A stretch of DNA of 64,000 nucleotides from Bermanella sp040371755 (GTDB lineage: Bacteria > Pseudomonadota > Gammaproteobacteria > Pseudomonadales > Oceanobacteraceae), in the NCBI RefSeq assembly GCF_040371755.1, contig NZ_BAABWE010000006.1, positions 62,001-126,000 on the forward strand. The letters run 5' to 3'. Within the stretch, counting starts at the first letter, position 1. Every line of letters starts with the position of its first letter. Position numbers and translations under genes: made by a program. The notes beneath the pieces are model-generated. The model saw only the letters and a program-made list of their open reading frames with translations. It was not told where the DNA came from and made no database searches. Below are positions 26,441 to 35,556 of this stretch, piece after piece.

Positions 26441-26454
26441 AATGTGGCCACATT
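26441..26454. promoter_or_regulatory. 14-bp perfect palindrome upstream of the secreted-protein pair
   Basis: AATGTGGCCACATT equals its own reverse complement and lies 22 bases before the start codon of the minus-strand gene at 26418. Its size and place fit a dimeric regulator's operator. I cannot assign a regulator, and the element could also be chance. Confidence 0.35.
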
Positions 26455-26581
26455 CTAATACCTTATTCCCATAATCGTAAGGAACTTTTTTAGTCCTTTG
26501 AAAATAATTTTCTGTTTGACTTCTTTTAGCTAGTTAAAAAGTACTAGTTTATGCGATGTTTGTTCTTGGCAGGAAATTACT

Positions 26582-27913
26582 TCAAATATTCTTGAGCATG
26601 TCTCTAACAAAGAGGCGGGGGTTATTTTTAAGTTTAAGCAGTTTTCGTTTAATGCGGACTTTTGAACTTTGTTCAAAGTAATTTTTCAGGTGGAATTTAA
26701 ATTTTGAGTTTAGGCTCGTAATATTGTCATCTATGGATGTAATTAATGCTTGATTGTCTAACTGAGATAACTGAGACAGTTGTTCATTAATCTTTAGGTG
26801 TAGCTTATGGGTGGGGTTGTATAGGCATTCAAGCCAGTTAGGACCATAGTTTGATGATAGAATTTGCACTAATTGAACAGAATTGGCTGCTTTGAAAGTA
26901 TCGGATGCAATTACAGACTGGGCGCTAGATTGACGGATGGCTTTTGATGAGGCAGCGTAATTATTGGCGTCTTTATAGTTTAATATAAGATGTTCCCAGT
27001 CATTAATATTAGTTGTTAGGGATAAGCCCGAACATTTCAAACGTTCCATGTCTGGGTTGCTACTGGAAATAACAGGTACGCCAAAAATACCGCTTTCCCA
27101 AGCCTTTAGGCCACTTTTACATTGATTGAATATATTATTTTCAAGTGGGGATATGGTTAGCCAACTGCTGCTAATTAATGCGGGTAATTCATCAAAAAGA
27201 ACGGTTTCAGTTTGCTTAAATTGAGCTTTAGGGAAGGCGTCGTTAGGGATGTTAATATCACCGACCACTTCAAGTCGAATATCTGAATTGTTATTCAATA
27301 TTTTATTAAGGCAAATATTAATAGAGTTAAAATTTGCACTATGGTGGCTTGTTCCAGGAAAGTACCTTATGACTTTATCTTTCAGCTTGTCTATTGGGTG
27401 TGCTTGGTGTTCGGTGCTGAGGTAGCTCCAATAGGCTGGAATCCTGTTATTTGTAACTTGAGTCCTAATTTTAGGGCTACATTGTCCAATATATTGTTTT
27501 AATGGCTCGGTTGATACTTGTGCTTTGTTAAATAAGTTTAAAGCTTTTAGATAATTCTGGGTCATATCTAAGGCTTGCTGTTTAGACAATTGGCCACTTA
27601 AATAGGCTGGGCTTTCCAGTGCGTGCTCAACTGAAAACAATAAATCATCAAAATCCGCAATAACATTAACGCCTTGATTCTCAAGATGCTGAATGAGTCT
27701 TTTAAGTTTATTTGAATAAACAGGTCGATGAAAAATAACTGTGCTGTAATCACTCACTCGGATGTGTTTGAGTTGCTTAAAGTGAACGCAGTGTTTAATG
27801 ATACGATCTGAGGTATCGGTACATGGAAAAATGCAGCGATATCTAGCGGATGCGTCTAAATAGAAGTGTTCTTTGCCTCTTTTTGAGTGGCTTATGTACA
27901 GAGTTTGTTGCAT
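26582..27913 (-). CDS. GT-B-type glycosyltransferase (group 1-like)
   Basis: The 443-residue protein has VIADFDDLLFSVEH (about residues 84-97), seen in surface-glycan glycosyltransferases of the GT4 superfamily. VIRYFPGTSHHSANFN follows, then a C-terminal half with LISSSWLTISPLENNIFNQC and KAWESGIFGVPVISSS, where the donor sugar would bind. The last 60 residues are basic and helical (KVRIKRKLLKLK) and may contact the membrane. It stands alone on the minus strand, divergent from pgi, and is AT-rich like the sulfation genes. A role in capsule or lipopolysaccharide synthesis is inferred from neighbours. Confidence 0.65.
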   Translation of the reverse strand: MQQTLYISHSKRGKEHFYLDASARYRCIFPCTDTSDRIIKHCVHFKQLKHIRVSDYSTVIFHRPVYSNKLKRLIQHLENQGVNVIADFDDLLFSVEHALESPAYLSGQLSKQQALDMTQNYLKALNLFNKAQVSTEPLKQYIGQCSPKIRTQVTNNRIPAYWSYLSTEHQAHPIDKLKDKVIRYFPGTSHHSANFNSINICLNKILNNNSDIRLEVVGDINIPNDAFPKAQFKQTETVLFDELPALISSSWLTISPLENNIFNQCKSGLKAWESGIFGVPVISSSNPDMERLKCSGLSLTTNINDWEHLILNYKDANNYAASSKAIRQSSAQSVIASDTFKAANSVQLVQILSSNYGPNWLECLYNPTHKLHLKINEQLSQLSQLDNQALITSIDDNITSLNSKFKFHLKNYFEQSSKVRIKRKLLKLKNNPRLFVRDMLKNI

Positions 27914-28121
27914 TAAATTAACTTAAATATGATATTTCTTAATTGTACATCAAATTGATCAAATAATTAGGAAATATAGATTAGTGGCCTTTATATGGTA
28001 ATTTGGCAACCAATATGAATAAAATGGTCGTCATTATAAGTTATTGGTAGTTTTGTTCCTCTGATTGTTAGTGTTAAAATGTGATCCGTTTCACTTTACT
28101 TATAATTATAAGAGTTGGCAC

Positions 28122-29795
28122 ATGGATCGCTCGGTATCCCCCCCTTTGATGTTTTCAGATAAACCTGAGTTTAAAGCTTTATCTGAGCATTATGATCACA
28201 TTGAATCAAAGCGCATGGATGAGTGCTTTGATGAAGAGCCTAATCGCTTTGAACACTTCTCATTATCAGCGGCAGGGTTGAATCTCGATTATTCAAAAAA
28301 CAGAATATCCGACGAAACGATCAAGTTATTGGTTGATTTGGCAGAGTCTTGTGGTTTACCTAGCGCAATTGAAGCCATGTTTATGGGCCAGAAAATCAAC
28401 CTAAGTGAAAATAGACCAGCATTACATACCGCTCTTAGAAACTTCTCTGGTGAGCCTGTTATGGTTGGCGGCATAGATGTCATGCCAGAAGTTAAATCAA
28501 CTTTAAACCGTATGGAGGCGTTTTGCTGGTCCATTAGAACGCAACAATGGCGTGGATTCAGTAATAAACCATTTACAGATGTAGTAAGCATTGGCATAGG
28601 GGGCTCTTTTTTAGGCCCTAAGCTTGCCTCCGAGGCGTTAAAGCCCTATTGGAGCCGCAAGATTAATTGTCATTACCTATCCAATATAGATGGCTCTGAT
28701 TTAACCGAAACCTTACAAGGGTTAAGTCCAGAAACTACGTTATTTATTGTGCAGTCTAAATCATTTGGTACACAAGAAACGTTGAAAAATGCAACGGCTT
28801 GCCGTGATTGGTTTTTAGATAATGGCGGCTGTGAAGCTGAATTGGCACGTCATTTTGCTGCAGTTACCGCCAATGTTGAAAAGGCGCAATCGTTTGGTAT
28901 AGATGCTAAAAATATTTTTCCAATGTGGGATTGGGTCGGGGGGCGATATTCGCTGTGGTCTGCCATTGGTTTACCTCTCATGCTGACCATTGGTTTCGAG
29001 AACTTTCGGCAGCTATTACAAGGCGCTCATGCAATGGATGAGCATTTCAGAAACGCTCCTCTTGATCAAAATATGCCAGTATTATTAGGGCTTCTGGGTG
29101 TATGGTATAACAATTTTTTTGATGCTCAGTCCCATGCTATTTTGCCATATGATCATTACCTTAGGGGGCTACCTTCTCATATTCAACAGCTTGATATGGA
29201 GAGTAATGGTAAGTCTGTTGATATTCATGGGCGGCCGTTACCGTTTCATTCTGGGCCAATTATCTGGGGTGGTGTTGGCAGTAATGGTCAGCATGCATAT
29301 CACCAGCTGTTGCATCAAGGGACTCAATTTGCCCCATGTGATTTTATTATACCTTTAATGAGTCACAATGCCGTGGGTGACTTCCATGCTTTACTTGTCT
29401 CAAATTGCTTAAGTCAAAGCCAAGCCTTGATGAAAGGGAAGTCCCTTGAGCAAGCTAAGACAGAGCTGCTTGCACAGGGTAAAACAGAAGAAGAGATATC
29501 AGTACTTGCCCCGCAGCGAGCAATTGCAGGAAATAGACCTAGTAATACCATTTATTTTGATAAGTCTACACCACATGTTATTGGGGCGCTTATCGCAATG
29601 TATGAACATAAGGTATTTGTTCAAGGGCAGATATGGGGGGTTAATAGTTTTGATCAGTGGGGTGTAGAGTTGGGTAAACAACTAGGAAATAAAGTACATA
29701 GTGCGTTGTTGGCTTGTCATGATGAAGCGTCAGAATTTGATTCGTCTACTCAAGGGTTAATCAATGCCTTTAGGTCTATGAAAAATAAGTTGTAA
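28122..29795 (+). CDS. pgi: Glucose-6-phosphate isomerase
   Basis: Pgi interconverts glucose-6-phosphate and fructose-6-phosphate, supplying nucleotide-sugar synthesis and glycolysis. From the ATG at 28122 the protein is 557 residues. A TTG at 28065 would add 19 unconserved residues. Signatures include LDYSKNRISDETI, VSIGIGGSFLGPKLASEAL, VQSKSFGTQETL, MWDWVGGRYSLWSAIGLP and FDQWGVELGKQLG near the C terminus. It precedes kdsA by 83 bases with a likely promoter between. Because galU and kps genes flank it, it may serve capsule precursors as well as central metabolism. Confidence 0.95.
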   Translation: MDRSVSPPLMFSDKPEFKALSEHYDHIESKRMDECFDEEPNRFEHFSLSAAGLNLDYSKNRISDETIKLLVDLAESCGLPSAIEAMFMGQKINLSENRPALHTALRNFSGEPVMVGGIDVMPEVKSTLNRMEAFCWSIRTQQWRGFSNKPFTDVVSIGIGGSFLGPKLASEALKPYWSRKINCHYLSNIDGSDLTETLQGLSPETTLFIVQSKSFGTQETLKNATACRDWFLDNGGCEAELARHFAAVTANVEKAQSFGIDAKNIFPMWDWVGGRYSLWSAIGLPLMLTIGFENFRQLLQGAHAMDEHFRNAPLDQNMPVLLGLLGVWYNNFFDAQSHAILPYDHYLRGLPSHIQQLDMESNGKSVDIHGRPLPFHSGPIIWGGVGSNGQHAYHQLLHQGTQFAPCDFIIPLMSHNAVGDFHALLVSNCLSQSQALMKGKSLEQAKTELLAQGKTEEEISVLAPQRAIAGNRPSNTIYFDKSTPHVIGALIAMYEHKVFVQGQIWGVNSFDQWGVELGKQLGNKVHSALLACHDEASEFDSSTQGLINAFRSMKNKL

Positions 29796-29821
29796 GCCGG
29801 TTTGGTTCTAGGGAATGGATG

Positions 29822-29851
29822 TTGGCGGCATGGCCCAAATTAGGGTATATT
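29822..29851 (+). promoter_or_regulatory. Possible sigma-70 promoter for kdsA
   Basis: TTGGCG (29822-29827) and TATATT (29846-29851) are separated by 18 bases and lie 27 bases before the kdsA ATG, which has AGGGG 6 bases upstream. The match to consensus is fair only. Confidence 0.4.
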
Positions 29852-29878
29852 TTGCCGCTAAATTTATAGGGGTATTAC

Positions 29879-30718
29879 ATGATAGAGCAAGTATCGGTAG
29901 CTAATATTGAGGTTAATAATAAAAAGCCTTTCACTTTGTTTGGTGGTATCAACGTATTAGAAAGTCGCGATCTGGCCATGAGCACATGCGAGAAATATGT
30001 TGAAGTTACGCAAAAGCTCGGTATCCCATACGTTTTTAAAGCATCGTTTGATAAAGCCAATCGCTCCTCGATTAACTCTTACCGTGGGCCGGGCATGGAA
30101 GAAGGCTTGAAGATCTTTCAAGAGATCAAAGATACCTTTGGTGTACCTATCATTACTGATGTCCACGAGCCTTATCAGGCGGCACCAGTGGCAGAAGTGG
30201 TAGATGTGATTCAACTGCCTGCTTTTTTGGCGCGTCAAACGGATCTAGTGGTTGCTATGGCCAAGACTGGTGCAGCCATCAATATTAAAAAACCTCAGTT
30301 TTTGGCTCCTCATGAGATGCGTCATATCATTACCAAATTTAAAGAGGCTGGTAACGAGCACATTATGTTATGTGAGCGAGGGTCTTCTTTTGGTTATAAC
30401 AATTTAGTGGTCGATATGCTGGGCATGGACCACATGAAAATCATGGCTCCGGTGATTTTTGATGCGACTCACGCTTTACAGCGCCCTGGCGGTCGTACAG
30501 ATAGTGCGGGTGGTCGTCGCGCCCAAGCATTTGAATTAGCACGTTCAGGTATGGCCCTTGGAATTGCGGGTTTATTTTTAGAGGCCCACCCAAACCCAGA
30601 TGAAGCCAAATGTGATGGCCCATGTGCATTGCCCCTAGACAAATTAGAGCCTTATTTAGCACAAATGAAGGCAGTAGATGATTTGATTAAATCATTTGAG
30701 CCTGTGATTATCGAGTAA
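29879..30718 (+). CDS. kdsA: 3-deoxy-8-phosphooctulonate (KDO-8-P) synthase
   Basis: KdsA condenses phosphoenolpyruvate with arabinose-5-phosphate to KDO-8-phosphate, the route to Kdo for lipid A core and for capsule linkers. The 279-residue protein has FGGINVLESRDLAM, FKASFDKANRSSINSYRGPG, ITDVHEPYQ, KKPQFLAPHEM, ERGSSFGYNNLVVDM and DATHALQRPGG, all typical of the family. kpsC and kpsS, which build poly-Kdo linkers, follow directly (23 bases to kpsC), so this copy is well placed to feed capsule synthesis. KdsA is often found beside eno and pyrG instead, so a second copy may exist elsewhere. Confidence 0.95.
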   Translation: MIEQVSVANIEVNNKKPFTLFGGINVLESRDLAMSTCEKYVEVTQKLGIPYVFKASFDKANRSSINSYRGPGMEEGLKIFQEIKDTFGVPIITDVHEPYQAAPVAEVVDVIQLPAFLARQTDLVVAMAKTGAAINIKKPQFLAPHEMRHIITKFKEAGNEHIMLCERGSSFGYNNLVVDMLGMDHMKIMAPVIFDATHALQRPGGRTDSAGGRRAQAFELARSGMALGIAGLFLEAHPNPDEAKCDGPCALPLDKLEPYLAQMKAVDDLIKSFEPVIIE

Positions 30719-30741
30719 CAGGGGATATTCCTTTACCAGTT

Positions 30742-32820
30742 ATGGCGTTCTATACATCTTCCCGTGGGATTATTAATAACCCACAAATTTCTCGATTACT
30801 TAAGACGAACGGTGTTCGTCTTTTGTCGTTTAGCCCTGCGAAAAAAGCGGATGGGCATACACTTGTCGGTTGGGGATACAAACCCACTGCGCAATTAGCA
30901 AGAGATGTAGCGCAGAAAAATGGAACCCCTTATTGGGCACTAGAAGATGGATTTATTAGCTGGCTAAGCCATCCTAGTTTGTCCAAACCATACCAGCGTT
31001 TGTCCTATATTATTGATCGTGTAGGTATTTATTATGATGCGTCAAAACCTTCTGGGCTTGATCAGTTGTTAGAGGATCCCGCTGAACTAGATGACGGGAG
31101 AGTTAGTCGTTTAATTGAGCAATTAAACACCCTCAAAATATCTAAATATAATCACAAGCGAGAAGCAGCCAGCCATTTGGATCAATCTCTAATAACAAAG
31201 CCATATTTATTATTAGTGGATCAAACCTATGGTGATGCATCCATAGAACACTCGGGTGGTACGGAACGTAGTTTTAACAACTTGTTAGATTGGGCATTAT
31301 TAAAGTTAGCAGAAGACCCAACTTTAAATTGTGTCGTTAAAATCCATCCTGATGTGTTGCTAGGTCAAAAGAAAGGCTATTTATTTGAATTACTTGCCAT
31401 AGAACAAGTTGATGGCGGTCTAAGTGATCGAATTCATTTATTAGCAGAAGATTACTCCCCTGCTGATTTAATTTGTTATGCGTCGGAAGTTGGAACGGTA
31501 AGTAGCCAGCTTGGTTTTGAAGCGTTGTGGCAGCATAAACCGGTTACGTGCTTTGCTTGGCCCTTTTACGCAGGGCGAGGTTTGACTCAAGATAAATGCG
31601 ATAAGCCATTAAAATATGCACGTAAGAGCACAACATTGCATGAGCTAATAGATGCAGCGATTATTCGTTATCCAACATATTTGCATCCTGATACGCAAGA
31701 GCCGTGTGAGGTTGAGGCGATTGTGGATTACTTGCAAGCTCACTTTCAACTTCGTGATATGTCTTGCCAACTTCTGTCTGCACCTAACTTCTCCTTATGG
31801 AAGCGCAGTTTTATTCCTGAGTTTATTGCGCAATCGGCAAATAAAATTACGTTTTTAAAACGTAAACGGGCAGAGCAAACATTGATTTGGGGAATGAAAC
31901 AACCTGAGGTCGTTGATTGCTGGCGTATTGAAGATGGCTTTATTCGTTCGGTAGGGTTAGGTGCGGATTTACGCAGACCTAGTTCACTAGTGGTAGATAA
32001 ACAAGGTATTTACTATAACGGTAAACAGGCTTCTGATTTAGAAGGGCTATTAGATTCTTATCAGCTAAACGAATATGAGCAGGTTAGGGCTGAGAAGCTA
32101 ATTAGCCAACTTAAACATAGTGATATCACTAAGTATAATGTGGAGTCTGCTGATGATGTTGAGCAAATTAAACTCTCGGCAGGAGATAGAGCCATTGTTC
32201 TTGTGACAGGGCAATTTCAGCAAGATCTATCTATGGAGTTTGGTGCCATTGATATAAAAGACAACCTATCTTTGCTAAAGCAGGTAAGGTGTGATTATCC
32301 CGATGCCTACATAATCTATAAAGAACATCCGGATGTTTATAGTGGTGTGCGCCCTGGTCGTCTAAGTGATGCAGAGGTTAAGCAATTTGCCGATTTGTAC
32401 TTATCCAGTACGAGTTTATTAAGTTTGTTCGCGATTACAGATCGCTTATGTACTATCTGCTCGTTGGCAGGGTTTGAGGCATTGATTCGTGGAGTATCAG
32501 TGTCTACTTATGGTTTGCCGTTTTATGGAGGTTGGGGATTGACTCAAGATAACTACAGCTATCCTAGGCGAAACAAAAAAGTGTCAGTAAATGAATTGGT
32601 ATATATAACGTTGGTTTTGTATTCTCGCTATGTAAATTGGGAAACGAGAAGCATTACCGCTGTGGAATCAACTATTTCGCAAATAGTTTGTGATAAAGTA
32701 CTAGGAATGAAGCTCAAAACTATATGGTATGCTCGACAATGGCGTAAAATACGCTATTTTGCTCAAGCAATTTTTAAAACCCATGGCTTTGCCAAAAAGG
32801 ACGTTGGGGTTGGGAGCTAG
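30742..32820 (+). CDS. kpsC: Capsule polysaccharide beta-Kdo transferase KpsC
   Basis: The 692-residue protein shows the duplicated architecture of KpsC. The first half has GWGYKPTAQLA, ALEDGFISWL, DRVGIYYDAS, GFEALWQHKPVTCFAWPFYA and GLTQDK. The second half repeats it with IWGMKQPEV, RIEDGFIRSVGLGADLRRPS, DKQGIYYNG, GFEALIRGVSVSTYGLPFYG and GLTQDN. In known systems KpsC is a cytoplasmic, membrane-associated dual transferase that extends the poly-beta-Kdo linker on phosphatidylglycerol for ABC-transporter-dependent capsules. Both modules look intact. kpsS follows after 2 bases. Confidence 0.93.
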   Translation: MAFYTSSRGIINNPQISRLLKTNGVRLLSFSPAKKADGHTLVGWGYKPTAQLARDVAQKNGTPYWALEDGFISWLSHPSLSKPYQRLSYIIDRVGIYYDASKPSGLDQLLEDPAELDDGRVSRLIEQLNTLKISKYNHKREAASHLDQSLITKPYLLLVDQTYGDASIEHSGGTERSFNNLLDWALLKLAEDPTLNCVVKIHPDVLLGQKKGYLFELLAIEQVDGGLSDRIHLLAEDYSPADLICYASEVGTVSSQLGFEALWQHKPVTCFAWPFYAGRGLTQDKCDKPLKYARKSTTLHELIDAAIIRYPTYLHPDTQEPCEVEAIVDYLQAHFQLRDMSCQLLSAPNFSLWKRSFIPEFIAQSANKITFLKRKRAEQTLIWGMKQPEVVDCWRIEDGFIRSVGLGADLRRPSSLVVDKQGIYYNGKQASDLEGLLDSYQLNEYEQVRAEKLISQLKHSDITKYNVESADDVEQIKLSAGDRAIVLVTGQFQQDLSMEFGAIDIKDNLSLLKQVRCDYPDAYIIYKEHPDVYSGVRPGRLSDAEVKQFADLYLSSTSLLSLFAITDRLCTICSLAGFEALIRGVSVSTYGLPFYGGWGLTQDNYSYPRRNKKVSVNELVYITLVLYSRYVNWETRSITAVESTISQIVCDKVLGMKLKTIWYARQWRKIRYFAQAIFKTHGFAKKDVGVGS

Positions 32821-32822
32821 GT

Positions 32823-34007
32823 TTGTCTGTACTGCTACTTCAGGGTCCGTTAGGGCCGTTTTTTGACTATTTTGCGAAAGCTTTAAAAGCTCATGGTATT
32901 AATGCCCATAAGATTAATTTAAATCTTGGTGATTCGCATTATTACTCTCAAAGCCCTGCTGTTTCTTATAAAGGTGAGTCGCACTATTGGTCACTTTTTC
33001 TTGAGAAATATTTACAAGAAAATCAGATAAAATTGGTGGTCGTTTACGGAGACTGTCGCTACTACCATCAGCAAGCCCATATTTTATGCAAAAAACTGAA
33101 TATTCAGTATATCGCATTAGAAGAGGGCTACTTGCGTCCAAACTACATTACCATTGAGCAAGGTGGTGTAAACGGTCATAGCCCTATTCGTCATTCGGGT
33201 GTCGAGGCATATAATCCGATTCATAGTATTCAAGATGAGCATACTATCCCCAGTAATTTCTTTAGTCGTGTGGTGTATGCATTTGTTTATTACAATGTGA
33301 TCGCTTGGCAATTTTGGCGGTTTATCAATTATCGTCACCATAGGGAATACCCAGCTATTCAAGAGTGCGTCTTTTGGTGGCGAGGTTTTTTTCGTAAGCA
33401 ACTTTATAAATTAACTCAACCCTCGGCCCAAGACTTTGTAGAAAAAGGGGCCTTCTTCTTAATGCCTCTTCAGGTTCATAATGATGCGCAAATCAAGTGT
33501 CATAGCGTATACGATGATTTAGAGTCGTTTATTGAGCAGGTAATGACTTCCTTCGCTAATAGTCCCACAGATGCCATGCTTTTGATTAAACATCATCCTA
33601 TGGATCGGGGGCACTCCCATTACGGAACTTTTATCGGGCAATTAGCTAAGAGGTTATGTATTCAAGATAAAGTGGCGTATATACACGACCAGCATTTACC
33701 AACATTATTGAAGCACTGTGAAGGTGTTGTCACCATCAATAGTACAACAGCTCTGCAAGCGTTTTATCATGAGGCCGCTGTAAAAGTAATGGGTAATGCC
33801 TTTTTTGATATGCCAGGTTTGACTGACCAAAAAACCTTGGATGAATTCTGGTTGAACCCTCAAAAACCCGATATACAATTTGCAGATAGGTTTCGAGCTT
33901 ATTTGTTAGATCATGGACAAATTAACGGAAGCTTCTATTGTGATTACGAATTTACTTGTAACAATATTGTGCGATATATGGAGAAGCACGGCATGCTGTC
34001 GTTTTAA
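32823..34007 (+). CDS. kpsS: Capsule polysaccharide beta-Kdo transferase KpsS
   Basis: KpsS adds the first beta-Kdo to phosphatidylglycerol to start the capsule linker. The 394-residue protein begins SVLLLQGPLGPFFDYFAKAL and has VVYGDCRYYH, ALEEGYLRPNYITIEQGGVN, LMPLQVHNDAQIK, KHHPMDRG and TINSTTALQAFYH, all KpsS-like. The start is TTG at 32823, with GGGAG at 32812-32816, 6 bases away, overlapping the end of kpsC. A terminator follows at 34030. The ABC transporter and export genes (kpsM, kpsT, kpsE, kpsD) are not in the window. Confidence 0.92.
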   Translation: MSVLLLQGPLGPFFDYFAKALKAHGINAHKINLNLGDSHYYSQSPAVSYKGESHYWSLFLEKYLQENQIKLVVVYGDCRYYHQQAHILCKKLNIQYIALEEGYLRPNYITIEQGGVNGHSPIRHSGVEAYNPIHSIQDEHTIPSNFFSRVVYAFVYYNVIAWQFWRFINYRHHREYPAIQECVFWWRGFFRKQLYKLTQPSAQDFVEKGAFFLMPLQVHNDAQIKCHSVYDDLESFIEQVMTSFANSPTDAMLLIKHHPMDRGHSHYGTFIGQLAKRLCIQDKVAYIHDQHLPTLLKHCEGVVTINSTTALQAFYHEAAVKVMGNAFFDMPGLTDQKTLDEFWLNPQKPDIQFADRFRAYLLDHGQINGSFYCDYEFTCNNIVRYMEKHGMLSF

Positions 34008-34029
34008 TTCTTTATTAAATAGATAATGA

Positions 34030-34066
34030 AAAGGCTCGGCAATTAAATTGCACGAGCCTTTTTTGT
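34030..34066. terminator. Terminator after kpsS
   Basis: AAGGCTCG and CGAGCCTT, with inner CAATT/AATTG pairing, form a long hairpin followed by TTTTTTG on the plus strand; the minus strand has TTTT. It separates kpsS from the convergent PagL-like gene and probably works both ways. Confidence 0.88.
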
Positions 34067-34082
34067 TTTAGGTGAAGGAAAG

Positions 34083-34667
34083 TTAGAAGTTAATGCCTAG
34101 GGTGACAGTATGGGTTTCTAACGCTGGGTTGTATTCATAAACATCGCCGTTGCTCATGTGCTGCCACATGTAGCTGGCAAATGTATTAATGGTAATGTTG
34201 GTTTTGAGGCCAACCCCATAAGTCCAATGGATTGGGCCACCATAGCGTTTACGGCCATAGTTATCACGGGTTAGATAATGCATTTTTCCGTGAGCCGTAA
34301 AAAATAAGCCGCCATTGGTGCCTCCAATGGGAATGCTCATAGCTGGACCGAATCCGTAAACGTAGCCTTTCTCTTCGCCTACATTTAACTGGCTTACACT
34401 AAATTCGAGTGCAGGGGTGATAAGGGAGCCGCTTAAAGGATGAAAGCGGTGCTGAATATATACCTCCTTTGTATTGATGGGCAATATCTGCTTATTGCTC
34501 GGAGCCCCGTATCTTAGGCCGATTGTGTTTTTCAGCAGCATATTAGCGATAAGGTCATCAACGCTAATGCTACCCTTTGATGAGTAGTTTTCACTCAAGC
34601 TTGGCAGGCTAAACAAGACAAGGCTTGAAGTCAGTAATAATAACTTAGTTAGTTTGATCGATTTCAT
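34083..34667 (-). CDS. PagL-like lipid A 3-O-deacylase (acyloxyacyl hydrolase)
   Basis: The 194-residue protein has a signal peptide (about residues 1-25) and alternating beta-strand sequence ending in phenylalanine (GINF), as in small outer-membrane barrels. Near the C terminus it has WQHMSNGDVYEYNPALE, with His170, Ser172 and Glu184. This matches the H-x-S and the 12-residue Ser-to-Glu spacing of the PagL catalytic triad. PagL removes the 3-O acyl chain from lipid A in the outer membrane. Length is close to the family's. It is convergent with kpsS and shares the capsule region's envelope theme. Confidence 0.75.
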   Translation of the reverse strand: MKSIKLTKLLLLTSSLVLFSLPSLSENYSSKGSISVDDLIANMLLKNTIGLRYGAPSNKQILPINTKEVYIQHRFHPLSGSLITPALEFSVSQLNVGEEKGYVYGFGPAMSIPIGGTNGGLFFTAHGKMHYLTRDNYGRKRYGGPIHWTYGVGLKTNITINTFASYMWQHMSNGDVYEYNPALETHTVTLGINF

Positions 34668-34692
34668 AACAGCGTCCTAATGGTTACGAATC

Positions 34693-34735
34693 GACCTGCT
34701 TCCTTGACGTAGGGTGTGGCGTAAATCAGCAGGTC
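34693..34735 (-). repeat. Inverted repeat in the leader of the PagL-like gene
   Basis: GACCTGCT (34693-34700) and AGCAGGTC (34728-34735) are perfect 8-bp inverted arms around 27 bases, 26 bases upstream of the minus-strand start codon. It may be a leader hairpin or an operator. The rest of 34736-34950 is AT-rich and shows nothing else I can name. Confidence 0.45.
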
Positions 34736-34951
34736 CTTAAAACTGATACTAGTTAGGATTTGAGACTTTTCCCGCCATGTTGCAAAAAGATATTAAAAAA
34801 TAACAGTACATTACACTTAGACAAAATAAGTCAAAAAGACTCTTTATTGGCGGATTTATAGGCTAATTATTTGACGCTTTAAGGGAGGCTTAATACACAT
34901 TGTTACAACGTAAATGGTTTGTATGGACTAACTTTTTGGGAATTCAGAGCA

Positions 34952-34984
34952 TAAAAAAGCCGATAATGATCAATTATCGGCTTG
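34952..34984 (-). terminator. Terminator after the small exported protein
   Basis: AAGCCGATAAT and ATTATCGGCTT form an 11-bp stem around a 5-base loop. Read on the minus strand it ends in CTTTTTTAT, so it terminates the gene at 35011-35355. Confidence 0.88.
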
Positions 34985-35010
34985 TGGAGGTTTAGATGTT
35001 GGGAGGGGAT

Positions 35011-35355
35011 TTAAAAATCTAACCCGATTTTCACCTCAGATGCGCCACCACTTTTTTCGCTCATTAATAGCTGAGTGTAGAAAAATGGGGTTACCTGCTG
35101 GTGCAATCCAAATCCCATGTACTGCACAGTATGTGCTTGCCGACTATTTTGCAAAAAAGTATTAGATACTTGCGTAAAGCCCATGAGTTGGGGTGAGCCG
35201 CTGTGACCAAATAACCAAGTGGGTTGAACGGTGTGTTCGCTGTATTCAGACAGTATGGTTTGGCTGCTGAATAAACTGACTTGAAGATCATCTGCGCAGC
35301 AAGCTTGAGCATAGGCCGCTAAGGTGAGGATCAAGCTGGCAAGAACAGTTTTCAT
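35011..35355 (-). CDS. Small exported protein, outer-membrane-like, unknown function
   Basis: I do not recognise it. The 114-residue protein has a signal peptide (MKTVLASLILTLAAYAQA). The mature part is short with alternating hydrophobic residues, ending KIGLDF, a C-terminal aromatic typical of outer-membrane strands. It is too short for a full barrel by itself and may oligomerise or be a remnant. Its C-terminal pattern recalls the neighbouring PagL-like protein, but the H-x-S motif is missing. It has its own terminator, so it is a separate transcription unit. Confidence 0.5.
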   Translation of the reverse strand: MKTVLASLILTLAAYAQACCADDLQVSLFSSQTILSEYSEHTVQPTWLFGHSGSPQLMGFTQVSNTFLQNSRQAHTVQYMGFGLHQQVTPFFYTQLLMSEKSGGASEVKIGLDF

Positions 35356-35556
35356 AAGTGTCTCCTAGCCATGATTGCTGTATTCATTTTTAACTTTAGT
35401 CCAAGTTAAGCTATTGTGTGCGGGATTTATGCTAGGTGAGGATATTTATTCAGTTAGCTAACATTTAAAGGAATTAAGCTGACTAATTTGAAGGGCTGAT
35501 GGGTATGCAGGTGCTTACTAAAATCATTATTTAAATGATTGGCTTTTGTTTAGGCA

